A stretch of 64,000 nucleotides of DNA from Populus alba (Eukaryota; Streptophyta; Magnoliopsida; Malpighiales; Salicaceae), in the NCBI RefSeq assembly GCF_005239225.2, contig NC_133299.1:12776967-12840966 (forward strand), in the 5' to 3' direction. Under the pieces are notes generated by a model. The model had not been told where the DNA came from, did not search any database, and worked only from the letters and a program-made list of their open reading frames with translations. Positions 41,340-52,354 of the stretch are shown here, in pieces. The translations under genes and the position numbers were made by a program. Within the stretch, counting starts at the first letter, position 1, and each line of letters opens with the position of its first letter.

Positions 41340-41730
41340 GAAAATCATTCTAAATTATCATTCTAAATTCTAATTTCGAATAATAAATTCTAAATTTCAT
41401 TTTTAATAAATTCTAAATGAATATAAATTTGAATTCTATTCAAATAAAATGGAATAAAAAAATTAAATATAATATATAAATAAATTAAATGTATTAGGTA
41501 TAATCTATTAATTAAATATAATATAATTAAATATAATAGGAATATATTAAATAGGTAATAGGAATGGTCCTGAAAAAGAATACCTAGCATAGCTATTCAC
41601 AAATAGGATCCAGGTATTGCGTGTCAATATCAAGATCAAGACAAAAAAAAAATGCAGATGTCGAATTGTAAAATTTCTCTTTGCCAAGGAGAAGACGCGG
41701 GTTCGATTCCCGCTATCCGCCCAAATTTAG
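41340..41730 (+). other. Probable nuclear plastid DNA insertion around trnG-GCC
   Basis: The AT-rich part before the tRNA-like sequence looks like a plastid intergenic spacer, and the tRNA at its right end is of plastid type. Only the tRNA is certain. The left limit is a guess based on composition. Confidence 0.4.
41654..41721 (+). tRNA. trnG-GCC: Plastid-type trnG-GCC copy, 5' part worn
   Basis: From GTAAAATTTCTC onward through TTTGCCAAGGAGAAGACGCG and GGTTCGATTCCCGCTATCCG the sequence is that of chloroplast tRNA-Gly. The anticodon GCC is at 41683-41685 in a normal stem-loop, with an intact T arm and 3' acceptor strand TATCCGC. The 5' acceptor strand and D arm are damaged (GCAGAT then GTCGAATTG, about three bases short), so the acceptor stem cannot pair fully. 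It is a nuclear relic and probably not a working tRNA. Confidence 0.8.
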
Positions 41731-42389
41731 ACTATGTAGAGGAAATTTAGCATGAGAACTTTATTTTTATTATTCTATTTAATTATTTATTTATTTAATA
41801 TTGAATAATTATTTTTAATTTGAGTTTATTCAAACCCATTAGATATTGTTTAAGAGTTTATTTAATTAAATAAACCCATTAAATACACATGCATAAAGAA
41901 AAAATGTTGGGAAAAAGAAATAAGTAAAAGCAAAAGCAAGCTTAATGACAACTGGAACTAAAATAATTCCTCTCGTTTTCAAATGTCATCGCGGAAGGTA
42001 ATTATTGGTCACTGGACATCCACATGCGCATTGCTCAAAGGGCATGAGGGCTCTCCACTTGTTGTATGTGCCACCAAGTTTTTTTTAATATTTTTTAATA
42101 TTTAGTAAAATACAAAAATGTCTCTAAGCCAACTTGATGTTAACCCAAAATCCAAGATAAAATGATGAAAAAATCATTGGAATATAGTTTTGTAGATTTT
42201 GCTTTTTAGGGTAATTAAATCGTTTTATTGTAAAAAAATAAAAAAATATTAATTCACCCTTGTATAATTTGAAAATAATAATTAAATCATGATAAAAAAA
42301 AAAAACTATATTGCTCCAATGCATGGTTAAAAAGTTTTATTGTTGAAGAAAAAAATTCATCATTATACTATTATAATGAATAATATTTT

Positions 42390-44290
42390 GAGTTTAGGTC
42401 AACATTAGTGATTAGTACTTAAAAGTGCATGTTTATCAAGGTTTTATATCATCATTTTGCACTTGAAGTATCAATAACTCCTTAACTAAAGCATGTTTTA
42501 TAATAACAAGTTTAATACTATAAGATACCTTAATTTATGATAAATATTCATCTTAAATGCAGGTCTATCACATAAATGAAAGGATTGATTGATGAGTTTA
42601 AGTATTGAAAGTGAAAGGACAAAGAGATGGCCAAATTTAGAAAAGAGATGTTGGTGCAGTCCAAACCGGAACATTGCTCGGTAATTGGATCATATCTGGA
42701 GTTCTAGATCTCGGATTTAGATTTATTTTATATGGATAGGAAGGTAAGACGTAGGCCTACAACTTTTATGAGGAGCCCAAGATTTAAAAAGGTCGTTTTG
42801 AAGTCCAAATTGTAGGAACAATGAAGAAGTCTGAAGTTGTCCTGCAGCCCAGACGCTATTCAGTGTTCAGTGCATATTTTGAGTTCTAGAAGTCCAAATG
42901 ACCTCATCTTTTTTTTTTGTTGGAAAGATGAGACAATTTCCTAGAAGCTTCATGAGGATTCTATGCAAATTATGATGTCAGCAATGACGTCTTGTTCAGA
43001 CAAGAAGATAAGAATTATCACCAAGTCAAGATATGGCCACCCACTCATCAATTAGTCAACAAATCAATAGTTTTAAATTTTGGCCTATAAAAGGAGACAT
43101 TTACCATGTATTGAGGCATCTTGGTTTCCAGATCAAGATCATGCTCTTGCTTTCTCTCTTTGTATTGCTTATGTTTTGTTTTCATTAATATCAAGTTTAT
43201 GCACTTCATTTCCTTTCCTTTATTTAGTTAACTTCTTTCTCATTTATGTTCTATTCTTGTTCATTTATGTTTCTTTCTTTCATTATGTTTAGCTAAGTTA
43301 ATTATATTAAGGTGAAAAGAGTACACTAATGATGTAAAAATAAGTATAATATAAACTTAACATGGGCCTTAACGTTGGATACTAACATGTTTTATATTTG
43401 TTATCTTGTTCACTTTTATTACTTTGCTTGTTAAATGGTTAATCTAGATTTATGTTGTATAACACTTGGTACAACAAATACTTGGCACTTTCATAGCCCA
43501 TACTGTATGGTATAACCGACACCTGAGCTATGAAAGGAACTTGATTTGTTGTTAACATAAGTTATAATCATGAATGTCTGCCAACATTTACAAGTATTAG
43601 CATTATTCGAATAAGATAACTAATGTAATCATGTTAACAATTTATAATCTGATTGTAACCTTCTTTATGTGTGGTTTCCAATTGAGTAATAAGAGTTTAT
43701 ACTAGTTTGAAGTACCATTAATGGATCATTTAACCTTGACATTTGTTTTTATCGTTGTTTAATCCTTACATTAATCTTCCATCTCAAAGTTCTCATTAAT
43801 TTCTTCCTCCTCTTCTTTTATTATTATTATTAGTAGTATTACTACTACTACTTCTATTATTATTATTATTATTATTATTACTTGTTATATTTTATGTATG
43901 CTCTGTGTTTGATCAAAGATCCTGACATTGTTGGTCTTGCCTTGTTCATTCGCATCAGAAATCTGTTTATATTATATAATATATCTTTTTGAATTTTTCA
44001 TAAACTCAGTATATAGGCTGGAAACTTATGAACCCGATCTTTTAGATCATTCTCAGGTATAACAACGCCGTGTACTGAATATTATTATTATTATTATTAC
44101 TATTACTTGTTATTATTACTATTACTATTATTATTGTTGTTGTTGTGTTGTTATTTATAATTTATACAATTAATCTCTCTGTGGTTCGATCCCGGTCTTG
44201 CCGGGTTATTTATTACTTCAACAATCCTGCACTTAGAAGAAGACATCAAGCTTTTGATCGTGTCAATTAGCTTTACAAGGAGATTTAGTT
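42390..44290 (+). mobile_element. LTR-like sequence (possible solo LTR)
   Basis: A TATA element, GGCCTATAAAAGGAG (43080), sits in the middle. Near the right end CTCTCTGTGGTTCGATCCCG and CCTGCACTTAGAAGAAG match phrases common at the ends of plant LTR-retrotransposon LTRs. No pol homology follows. Neither TG/CA termini nor a target duplication could be fixed, so the limits are approximate. Confidence 0.4.
43818..43882. repeat. (TTA)n microsatellite, interrupted
   Basis: TTA and related trinucleotides repeat over about 65 bases; a second similar tract lies at 44083-44150. Confidence 0.85.
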
Positions 44291-44719
44291 TTTTTTTTTA
44301 TTTATTAAAATAGTTATTTTGATGTAAGGGTTGTATTACATTTATATCAAGATTATGATGGGTGTAGATATAACAAGACTTGAATATGACACATCAAGAT
44401 AAATAAATTCTTTTTATTATATAAAACACCTATTAAGAGGCTTTATCAAGTTTTGAAATACCAAGCTAACGAGGAATTAGTTTATGATTAAGAATTAGAA
44501 TTATATTATACAATACAAGTTTTTTTTTTTTAATACACGAGAAATTTTCTTAAAAAAACATAGAAAATATTTCATTATATTGAAATTGAAATTCACCTTA
44601 ATGGGACTTGGATATATAAGTTCAATAAAGAAAAAATGTTGGGAAAAAGAAATAGGTAAAAGCAAAAGCAAGCTTCATAACAACCGAAAGTAAAATAATT
44701 CCTCTCGTTTTTTTCAATA

Positions 44720-45160
44720 AATCAATAGAAAAATATTTATCAAAGGTTAACCATTGAATAATATTAATTTAAAAGAAAATACTTTAACTTCCCAAAGCAT
44801 AAAAAATTTCCTCACTATTAACAAACTATATTCACCACCATAACTACAATTACTCTCCACTGTCACATTCACTTTTTTATTATCATTTTATATATATATA
44901 TATTATATACACACACTATCATTTTATTATTAAAATAATCATCATTTCTTTACTGTTATTTCTTTAATTATTACTAGAACAATTATCATTTTATAATCAT
45001 TTTTATTCTCATAATCATTATTAATATTAATATTTTTTATAATTATCATTACCATCATCATCATTTTTATAATAAATATTATAATTTCTTTCATTCTATT
45101 ATCATCACTTAAAAAACTATAAATTAAAAAAATTAAAAAATTATTTTTATATAAAAATGT
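44720..45160. other. AT-rich intergenic, no gene
   Basis: Simple AT-rich sequence with ATCATTTTTAT-type runs. Confidence 0.3.
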
Positions 45161-45179
45161 TTTCAGTCAAACCTAAAGT

Positions 45180-45480
45180 TGAGAATATTTGAAGTTCATT
45201 GAGGTCTACATCCCAGTCGAGCCGAAGTATCATGCATGGTCCAAAGATCTAAGGAACCACCCAAATCTGAAATGGATATGACTCATGGGTTCGAGACTGA
45301 TCTTAAACGGGCTTGCTTTCTGCCCAAGCTCTCCAGGAAAGTGGGACTTGAGGAACATGGAGCTGTGGCTGAAGGGGATGGGCACTGGTGCGGGTGCGAT
45401 AGGAAACAACCAAAATGAACCAGAAAACAGCATCCTTATCAGCAATTGTCTGTAACCTTTGGAAACTCAAAAGCTATAAA
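45180..45480 (+). other. Coding-like island of unknown origin
   Basis: Base composition is markedly less AT-rich than the flanks. One frame reads YIPVEPKYHAWSKDLRNHPN and, after a stop, LAFCPSSPGKWDLRNMELWL; another is open for 60 codons (45236-45418). It looks like a captured or decayed exon. I do not recognise the source gene. Confidence 0.3.
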
Positions 45481-45710
45481 TTAGTGTTCGAATCTATTCT
45501 GTGATAGAAAAGATGAAGTTAACGAGAATAAAAATACATTTAATTAAAAATATAAAAATAAATTTATTTTTAAGATAATTTTAAAATGAATTATTATATA
45601 TTAAAAATAAAAGGTACAGAAGAGACTTATCTCTTGAGATAATATTTTTTATTCATAAATATCATTGTAAAAAACTCTTAATTTTAAATAAGACATGAAA
45701 AAATAAAAAT

Positions 45711-46430
45711 GATTATTATCATAGTTTGAAACTCAACTCGAGGGTTGACTCGGGGCAAAGCTTGGGTTATGAGTTGGGTTAACTCGCATCAGCGTAAAAA
45801 TAAAAGTAATTATTATTATAGTTTTAAAAATCGATCTGGGGGTTAACCCGGGGCAAGGCCTGGGTCGAGTTGACCCGTGTCAGTGTAAGAATAAAAATAG
45901 TTATTATCATAGTTTTAAAAGTCGATTTGTGAATCGACCCAAGGCAAGACTCGGGTCATGAGTGGGGTTGATTGTTAACTCAGGTAAATTTAAAAACAAA
46001 AGTGGTTATTATCATAGTTTTAAAACTTGACTTGAGGTCGATCCTGGGTAAGACCCGGGTCATATGTCAGAAAGGTTAACCCGGGTTGACCCTGGTCAAC
46101 ATAAAATAAAAATGGCTATTATCTTAGTTTGAAAATTTGATTTTAGGTTCAACTCAAAGCATGGCTCGAGTCATAAATTAGAAGAGTCAACCCGTATTGA
46201 TCTAAGTCAATGTAAGAATAAAAATTGTTGTTATTATAGTTTAAAAACCTGACTTGGGAGTCGATGGAGACAAAACCTAGATCATGGGGCGGGAGGGTTA
46301 ACACTGGTTGACCAAGTCATCATATGGATAAGAATTGTTATTATCATAATTTTAAAACCCGATTTGAGAATCTACTCGAGGCAAGGTTTATGTTATGGGT
46401 TGGGAGGGTCAACTTGGTTGACCCAATTTT
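45711..46430 (+). repeat. Seven-unit minisatellite, 90-112 bp units
   Basis: Units start near 45711, 45806, 45898, 46003, 46113, 46225 and 46334. Each opens with TTATTATCATAGTTTTAAAA or a variant and continues with a GGGTCATGGGTT and GGGTTGACCC-type part, then AAGAATAAAAAT. Units differ by 15-25%, so the array is old. The GGGTT/AACCC wording belongs to the dispersed repeat class also seen at 28 and 55 kb. Confidence 0.8.
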
Positions 46431-46899
46431 TTTAAAAAAAATAATTAAAGCATTGTTTTGACTAATGGTTTTCAAAAAAATCAAAGGGTTTTTGACCTAT
46501 GTTTTATCCTAGGTTAATTTGCGTTTTTGATTGGGTTAGATCAAGTCAATCATTCCTTTATTTTTTTTTCTTAAACTCGGATCAATTAAGGTCTCAGGTC
46601 AACTCATCAAGTCAGTCTTAATTTTATAATTAATATTATTATAATATTATTAATTTCAATACTCAATATAAAATAAAATAATAAAACAAAATATCTAATT
46701 ATTTTTTAAAATATGTAAGTTTGATAACAATATATATTAAAAGTAAAATAGATTTTTGTATATTTTATTTTTTCTTATTTACCATAACCAAACAGGATAC
46801 AGAAACAATCATTTTATCTTATACATTACTATTAAACATAATTTTACTTCTATCTTGTTTCTCTTATTTTTAGTAATTTTATTTTTTCTATTTTGAAAC

Positions 46900-48400
46900 A
46901 ATAAATACTACACTAGCATATTGATCTGTGCTTCGCAGTGAGTTGATAACAATTTTTTTTCAAATGTAAAACAAATATGAAGAGTATAGAGTAGCAGACC
47001 TAATATCTCAAGGTCTGGTTGCTGCGAAGAGAGACCCAATAACATTAGGTCTAATTGTCAAGCTAGATTCAATATCCTAAAAAAATAAAATTAAAAATAT
47101 CTTAATTTAAAAAAAAAACATTATTGAGATAACATTTTTTTTTATTTTGTAAAATTATTTTTTTTAATCATTACATCAAAATAATACAAAAACTTCAAAA
47201 AATATTTATTTGAAGTAAAGAAAAAAATAAAAAAATTTCAATTTTTTTAAAAGCATTTTTTAAAAGCAAAATCAAACATACTTTAATAAGGAAATTTAAC
47301 TCAACGTCAAATGAAAAAAAATTATTATCACCCAACTTTTATACAATATAAAAAAAATTCCTATTAATTGATTTCCTCTTTATAGTATGAAAAAAAAAAG
47401 AGAAAAGAAATAAAAATTAAAGAGTAAAGAGAATAAAATTGAAAATATACTAAAAAGAAAAAAATTAAAGGGAAATAAATTAGTTGCCAGTGTATTGAGC
47501 GTTGCTCTGCTATGTACTATTTATAGTGCTAGTGTAGAGAATATTTTATTTGAAGATGGTGATACTGAAAATATATTCCGTGTTTTTTAACCAAACTCAA
47601 GCATTTTTGCATTTGAAAAAAGCATTGTTAGCGCGGGCTAATGCGTTAGTTATTATATTATTACGTAACAATTATTTGTTAAAATATATTTTTTTAAAAA
47701 ATATATTGAGATAATATTTTTTTTTATTTTTAAAAATTAATTTATTATATCATCACATAAAAATAATACAAAAACATCAAAAAAAATATTAATTTGAATT
47801 AAAAAAAAAAGTTAAAAAAATTGAAATTTTTTTGAAAGCATTTTTGAAACAAAAAAAAACAAACATGTTTTATTAAGGAAATTTAACCCAACCTCAAAAA
47901 AAAAAAAAATTATCATCATCCAATTTTTGTACAATATAAAAAAAATCCATCAATTTATTTCCTCTTTACCATATGAAAAAAAATTAAATAAAAGAAAAAA
48001 AATTATAAAGGCAAAAAATTAAAATTAGAAATGTTTGACGATCTAGCTAGATAAAATAGCTGTAGATCAGACAGTTAAGCTTGAGCCAACACCTTTTAAA
48101 AGTGAGCCAGACCTAATAATATTAAGTATTACTATCAAGTCGCACTTGAGGTCTAGCTCAGTGGTCAACTGCAAGGCTTGCCTTGCGACTGTTCCGAATT
48201 CGATCCTCTCTGTGCACCAGCCTGTCACCCCCACGGTGCTTTACTTGTCTATTGAGCTTGCAGGATGTTCAGTAGGTCCGGGGATTAGTCGTGATGCGCG
48301 TAAGCTGGTCCGGACACCCCGGGTTACCAAAAAATATATATATATTACTATCAAGTCAGACCAATAATTTTTTGCACGTAAAATAGAAAAGATAATGCTC
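46900..48400 (+). repeat. Diverged tandem duplication (two units) with AT-rich MITE-like blocks
   Basis: Unit 1 (about 46900-47480) and unit 2 (about 47620-48130, continuing after the SINE) share GAGATAACATTTTTTTTTAT or a variant, ATCAAAATAATACAAAAAC, TTTTTAAAAGCATTTTT, AGGAAATTTAACCCAAC-like and TTTCCTCTTTA blocks in the same order. Each unit contains a copy of the AT-rich MITE family. Confidence 0.55.
48127..48357 (+). mobile_element. tRNA-derived SINE (Au-like) with perfect 15-bp target duplication
   Basis: The body 48142-48342 is bounded by TATTACTATCAAGTC at 48127-48141 and 48343-48357. The head has an A box TAGCTCAGTGGTC (48154-48166) and a B box region GTTCCGAATTCGATCC (48191-48206). 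The 3' part GGGATTAGTCGTGATGCGCG followed by TAAGCTGGTCCGGACACCCC matches the wording of the plant Au SINE family. The tail is short and A/TA-rich. The perfect duplication suggests a fairly recent insertion. Confidence 0.9.
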
Positions 48401-49260
48401 TCCACTATACTTTTGAACTAAAAAACAAAAAATACAATGCTTTTCAAACGCTACAGTATTATTCATTATTTAAATATACTATATCTACAGTATAATTTAT
48501 AGTATATTAAATTTATATTCACGGTAAATACCCACTGTTTTTTCCAAACCTTTTAAAGTGCAAGTATAATATGGCTTATGTATAATTGCATTTGATAGTA
48601 CACCCCTGGTGCTCATTCTGAAAATAGTAAATGAGATGTACTGCGAATGCAAATAATAAATGATGTGTAAGATACCCGAAATACTGTGCTCCTCCTGAAT
48701 TATGATATGTTTATGGGCAGCATCATAATAATAAAAACTGTTAATTTATAATTGTGTTTAAATATATTTAGTTTGAAAAAAAAATATTAAATTTATATAT
48801 TTTTTAGTGTTTTTTAATAATTTTAATATATTTATATTAAAATTAAAAAAATATCATATATCATAATATCAAATATTTATTTAAACACAACAAAAAAGCA
48901 ATAATGTTTGGAAATATATATATATATATATATATATAATAAGCTTAACCTTACGTTTAAAAATTGAAAGGACTAAATGAATAAATTAGTTAATAAACCG
49001 ACAAATAGATTAAGCTCAGACTTGTACTAATTTATTAAACATATGATATAAAATATACAGATAGAATGCGATGAGAAGTAAATGAATAAATAAATATAAA
49101 ATTTGAAATATTTCATCTATAAATTTTAAAATCAGCTGCATATTCATCTTGCTTCCTTAAAATATATTACTAGAACTTTTTTATTTTATTTATATGGTAT
49201 AAGGCAAAACCACCATATAAATGAAAAAAAAAATGCTATAAATTAAAATGTGAGTTTGTT
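48400..49260. other. Intergenic, AT-rich with MITE-like copy and (AT)n
   Basis: An AT-rich MITE-like copy lies at about 48750-48900 and an AT run at 48914-48938. No gene recognised. Confidence 0.35.
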
Positions 49261-49275
49261 TGAAAGTATTGTGAC

Positions 49276-50108
49276 TAGGCTGAGCATTTTCGGTTCGGTC
49301 CGGTTTTGGATCAAAATAAACAACCAAACCGATTTTTTTTTTTTAGTTTTGGAACCGAACCGAACCGAAAACCGGTTCAAACCGATTAATTTCGTTTCGG
49401 TTCGGTTCGGTTTTTTCCCCTTCCAAACCGTTTCAAACCGAAACAGTGCCAAAAATTCTTGTTGTTCATTTGTCCAAGGAAAACTTCGAGCCTGGCTCTA
49501 GTTCCTGGCTAGCGGCTTGCAATGATATCCGGCGAGCACTTGAGGAATACAACTTCTTTGAAGTAGTATACAACGAACCTTCAATGGAATTTTACAGGGA
49601 AATTATATCGGTGCTAGAGGAATTGTTCAATCTCCCTGATGAAACAAAAACCAGAAATACACATCCTAAGATCTGCCACGGTTACATGGAGAAAATCTCT
49701 GGCTTCCCTGAGGGCTTGGGGATTGAGTATGCAACAAAGAAAGATGAATGTCAAAAATTTACAAGCCTTATGTGGCCCGATGGAAATGAAAGATTCTGGT
49801 AAAAGTGAGAGACAGAGAAGGGAGAGGGTGGGGGCAGGGGGAGGGGAGGGGGGGGGGCGGCTAGGTTAGAAAATGTTTATATTTATACTTGTTTTTTTTC
49901 TAAAAGTGTTGGGTGACCGAACCGGTTCGGTTCGGTTCGGTTCCATCGGTTTCAGATTTTAGAAACCAAAACCGAACCAAACCGGAATTTTTTGTGATTT
50001 TTTTAATCGGTTAATTCGGTTTTTTTTTTTTCGGTTTATGTTTTTTTGGTTTTTTTTTTTCCGGTTTTCTCGGTTTAATTGGTTTATCGGTTTTTTTGCT
50101 CACCCCTA
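49276..50108. mobile_element. hAT element carrying a captured dioxygenase exon
   Basis: The element is bounded by a perfect 8-bp duplication, ATTGTGAC, at 49268-49275 and 50109-50116; eight bases is the hAT hallmark. Ends are TAGGCTGAGCATTTTCGG (left) and, reverse complemented, TAGGGGTGAGCAAAAAAACC (right). Both subterminal regions (49290-49445 and 49911-50095) are packed with GGTTCGGTTCGG or its complement. The middle (about 49444-49862) is gene sequence unrelated to the element. No transposase is present, so it would depend on an autonomous hAT. Confidence 0.85.
49446..49802 (+). pseudogene. Captured first exon of an AOP-like 2-oxoglutarate dioxygenase
   Basis: The open frame of 118 codons reads KILVVHLSKENFEPGSSSWL, DIRRALEEYNFFEVVYNEPS, LEELFNLPDETKTRN and SLMWPDGNERFW. 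It matches the N-terminal (non-catalytic) region of plant AOP-like 2-oxoglutarate/Fe(II)-dependent dioxygenases. There is no ATG: the frame opens at a GTG right beside the element's GGTTCGG repeats. At the end, ATTCTG/GTAAAAGTGA looks like the original exon-intron junction, followed by G/A-rich intron sequence. The iron-binding His-Asp-His domain is absent. The frame is still open, so the capture may be recent. Confidence 0.8.
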
Positions 50109-50109
50109 A

Positions 50110-50290
50110 TTGTGACGGTTATTTTTTAAAGTATTTTTTATTTAAAAATATATTAAAATAATATTTTTTTATTTGTAAAAAATTATTTATGATATTAACA
50201 TATTAAAATGATCTAAAAATATTAAAATAATATTAATTTAATGTAAATAAAATAAAAACATTTTTAATTTTTTTAATTTTTTTTCCTTAA
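50110..50290. repeat. AT-rich MITE-like copy beside the hAT element
   Basis: GTGACGGTTATTTTTTAAAG, AAAAATATATTAAAATAATA, TGATATTAACATATTAAAAT and AATATTAATTTAATG are the family signature. The hAT insertion site lies at its left end, so the hAT element appears to have jumped into this copy or right next to it. Confidence 0.55.
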
Positions 50291-52340
50291 AAAAACCAGG
50301 ACTGCATCGATTTTTTTTTTTTTTAACAGCCTCAATACTCGGATCTTTGTGGCCTGCCACCATTGACTTGATTTGACGGCAAGGATAACATGGAGACAAA
50401 AAACCGACCCTAATTAAAAATAAATAAATAAAATAAAAAATAAAGAGGGAGATCAAGCTCAATTCACTATTCATCTAGATAGTGCAATACGATGAATTTA
50501 CTATCTTATTCTTATATTAAAAAAAAAGGAGTTTAGACAAATAATCAAGGGTAAAATCATCTTTGTGCAGTAAAAATTATTTTGGCATTTTAAAATTAAT
50601 CTGAGAAAAAATATAAATTTTCTTTTCGTTTGCCACAATTAAATTACATTATTTCTCATATAAAAAAGAATTTGTTTGTTTGCTATAAAGAGGTATTTCT
50701 ATTATTTCTTTTAATTATGTATAGTTAAATTATCATATTATTCTTGGAATTAGAAAAATATTTAACTAGCAATGGGGTTTTTTTTGCATATTTATTTTTA
50801 TAAGTATAGTTAAAAGACTAACTTATCATTTGAGCTTATTTTTGTGAGCTTATGGTCAAAGAGTATTTTAGTTATTTTATAAATCAATTTTTTTTTTGTT
50901 TTTGGGGGTGGGGCATGGGCATTTTGATCTTTTAAAAAATAAAAAGAAATAAACAAATACCTTGACATATGCTAAAAAAACGTGTTAGTTGCTTTGCCAT
51001 CTTTAGACAACGCCTGTAGCTGATTCTAGTGGCCAAAAAGGTCATTTCAAGATGGATTCTGCTTTGTCTTGACATCTTTTCCTTGGATATGCGGTGCGTG
51101 CACCGATAAGAACTCTAGTTTTTCATAGATGATCATTTCTTTTCTTTTTTTTCCCTCTGTTTTCCTTAGTGTTTGTGCCCCACCACATGATTTTTCAAGT
51201 CAACCTCTAAACTTCTATTTCTTTTTTATTCAGTCCATGTTCTTTTGGTTATGATATTTTTTTTTTGAAATAATTCATTGAATTAGATTTTTGTTTCGAT
51301 TTCATCTTCATTAATCTTTACTTTATTGAATTTGATCCCTAATCTTTTAATTACTATTTGTTTTTTTGTAATCTAAGATAATTTTTAGAGTTGCATATTT
51401 TTTTTGTGATTCCACTTGTCTTAAAAAAAATTTCTTAATAGATTTTATCATTACTCGTTTGATTGTTTTTTTTTTTTGCTTTGTAAAATTTTCAAAAACT
51501 GGTATTTCTTTTACCCTATTTAATTCTTTAACATTTAATTTGTTTAGATTTGAGTTTCTTGGTTAAGCTCATGTCTAAGATTTCACGGCTAGCAAGCTTT
51601 GGAAATTAACCTAGCTTTATTTGTATAGGATTGTTTTGGTTTTTTTTTTCAACTTGTTTTTTCGATTTCATCCTTCAATATTATTTAATTAGATATTGAA
51701 ATTTGTTTTTTTTAAGCTTTCCATGAATTTTGGTTTTATCATTTTTTTTTATAATTAGGTTATTTCAGGTTTTTTTAATTTGTTATTATTTATTAAATTT
51801 ATTTTTTATAATAAATTTTATTCTTGAATTAAATAGTATTGATTTATTGAATAAAGGTGAATGCTCACTTTATTTTATTTTGTTCAATTTATATTTTTGA
51901 GACATTTCTCTAGCAACCCATACGACTTCTTCTTATGTTGTCATCCAAATTTTTATAGTTAGGTTTGAACCGTCTTAACAAGCTCCTTTTGTGATAGGTG
52001 ATGTCTATAATGGAGTGATGATGGGTTTCCAAATAATTTTATTTTCTTTTCTTTGTAGGTATAATATCGGTAGCTCATTTGTTTTGGTTGATTGTTGCCA
52101 AATTTTTTTTTTTAGCTCTCATCTGCCATTATTCCCTATAGTTTAAATCATATTATTTAACTACCTGGTCTATATTAAGTGCAAGTTGGCCCATGATACC
52201 CTTCTTACAAAAATAAAAGTATTTATATTATGCTTTTCTATTAAAATATATATTGAAATTAGCCCATGTAATTTGTAAGTTACATGTATTTGGTTTTCTT
52301 TATCAATGATATTATAGTTAAATCTTTTAGTTTTGTTTTT
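50290..52340. repeat. Intergenic; T-rich repeats at 51180-51850
   Basis: Phrases such as TTTCATCCTTCAATATT and GATTTGAGTTTCTTGG repeat the T-rich class described at 26-28 kb. The rest shows no gene. Confidence 0.4.
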
Positions 52341-52354
52341 GATGATGTGTATCT

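Larger units (their letters stand above)
41893..44711 (+). repeat. Pair of 87-bp direct repeats 2.7 kb apart
   Basis: The phrase ATAAAGAAAAAATGTTGGG, then AAAAAGAAATA, GTAAAAGCAAAAGCAAGCTT and ATAATTCCTCTCGTTTT occurs at 41893-41979 and again at 44625-44711, with about seven differences. The 2.6 kb between contain an LTR-like sequence. The repeats could flag a duplication or an inserted element. Confidence 0.65.

Noticed and set aside
43080..43292. Plus-strand 70-codon hydrophobic frame
   Set aside because: Begins beside a TATA element inside LTR-like sequence; TTT-rich low complexity rather than a membrane protein.
45711..46430. CRISPR-like array
   Set aside because: Regularly spaced but the whole unit repeats, with no constant repeat separated by unique spacers, and the DNA is plant nuclear.
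49446..49802. Functional dioxygenase gene
   Set aside because: No ATG, no iron-binding domain, and both flanks are transposon ends.
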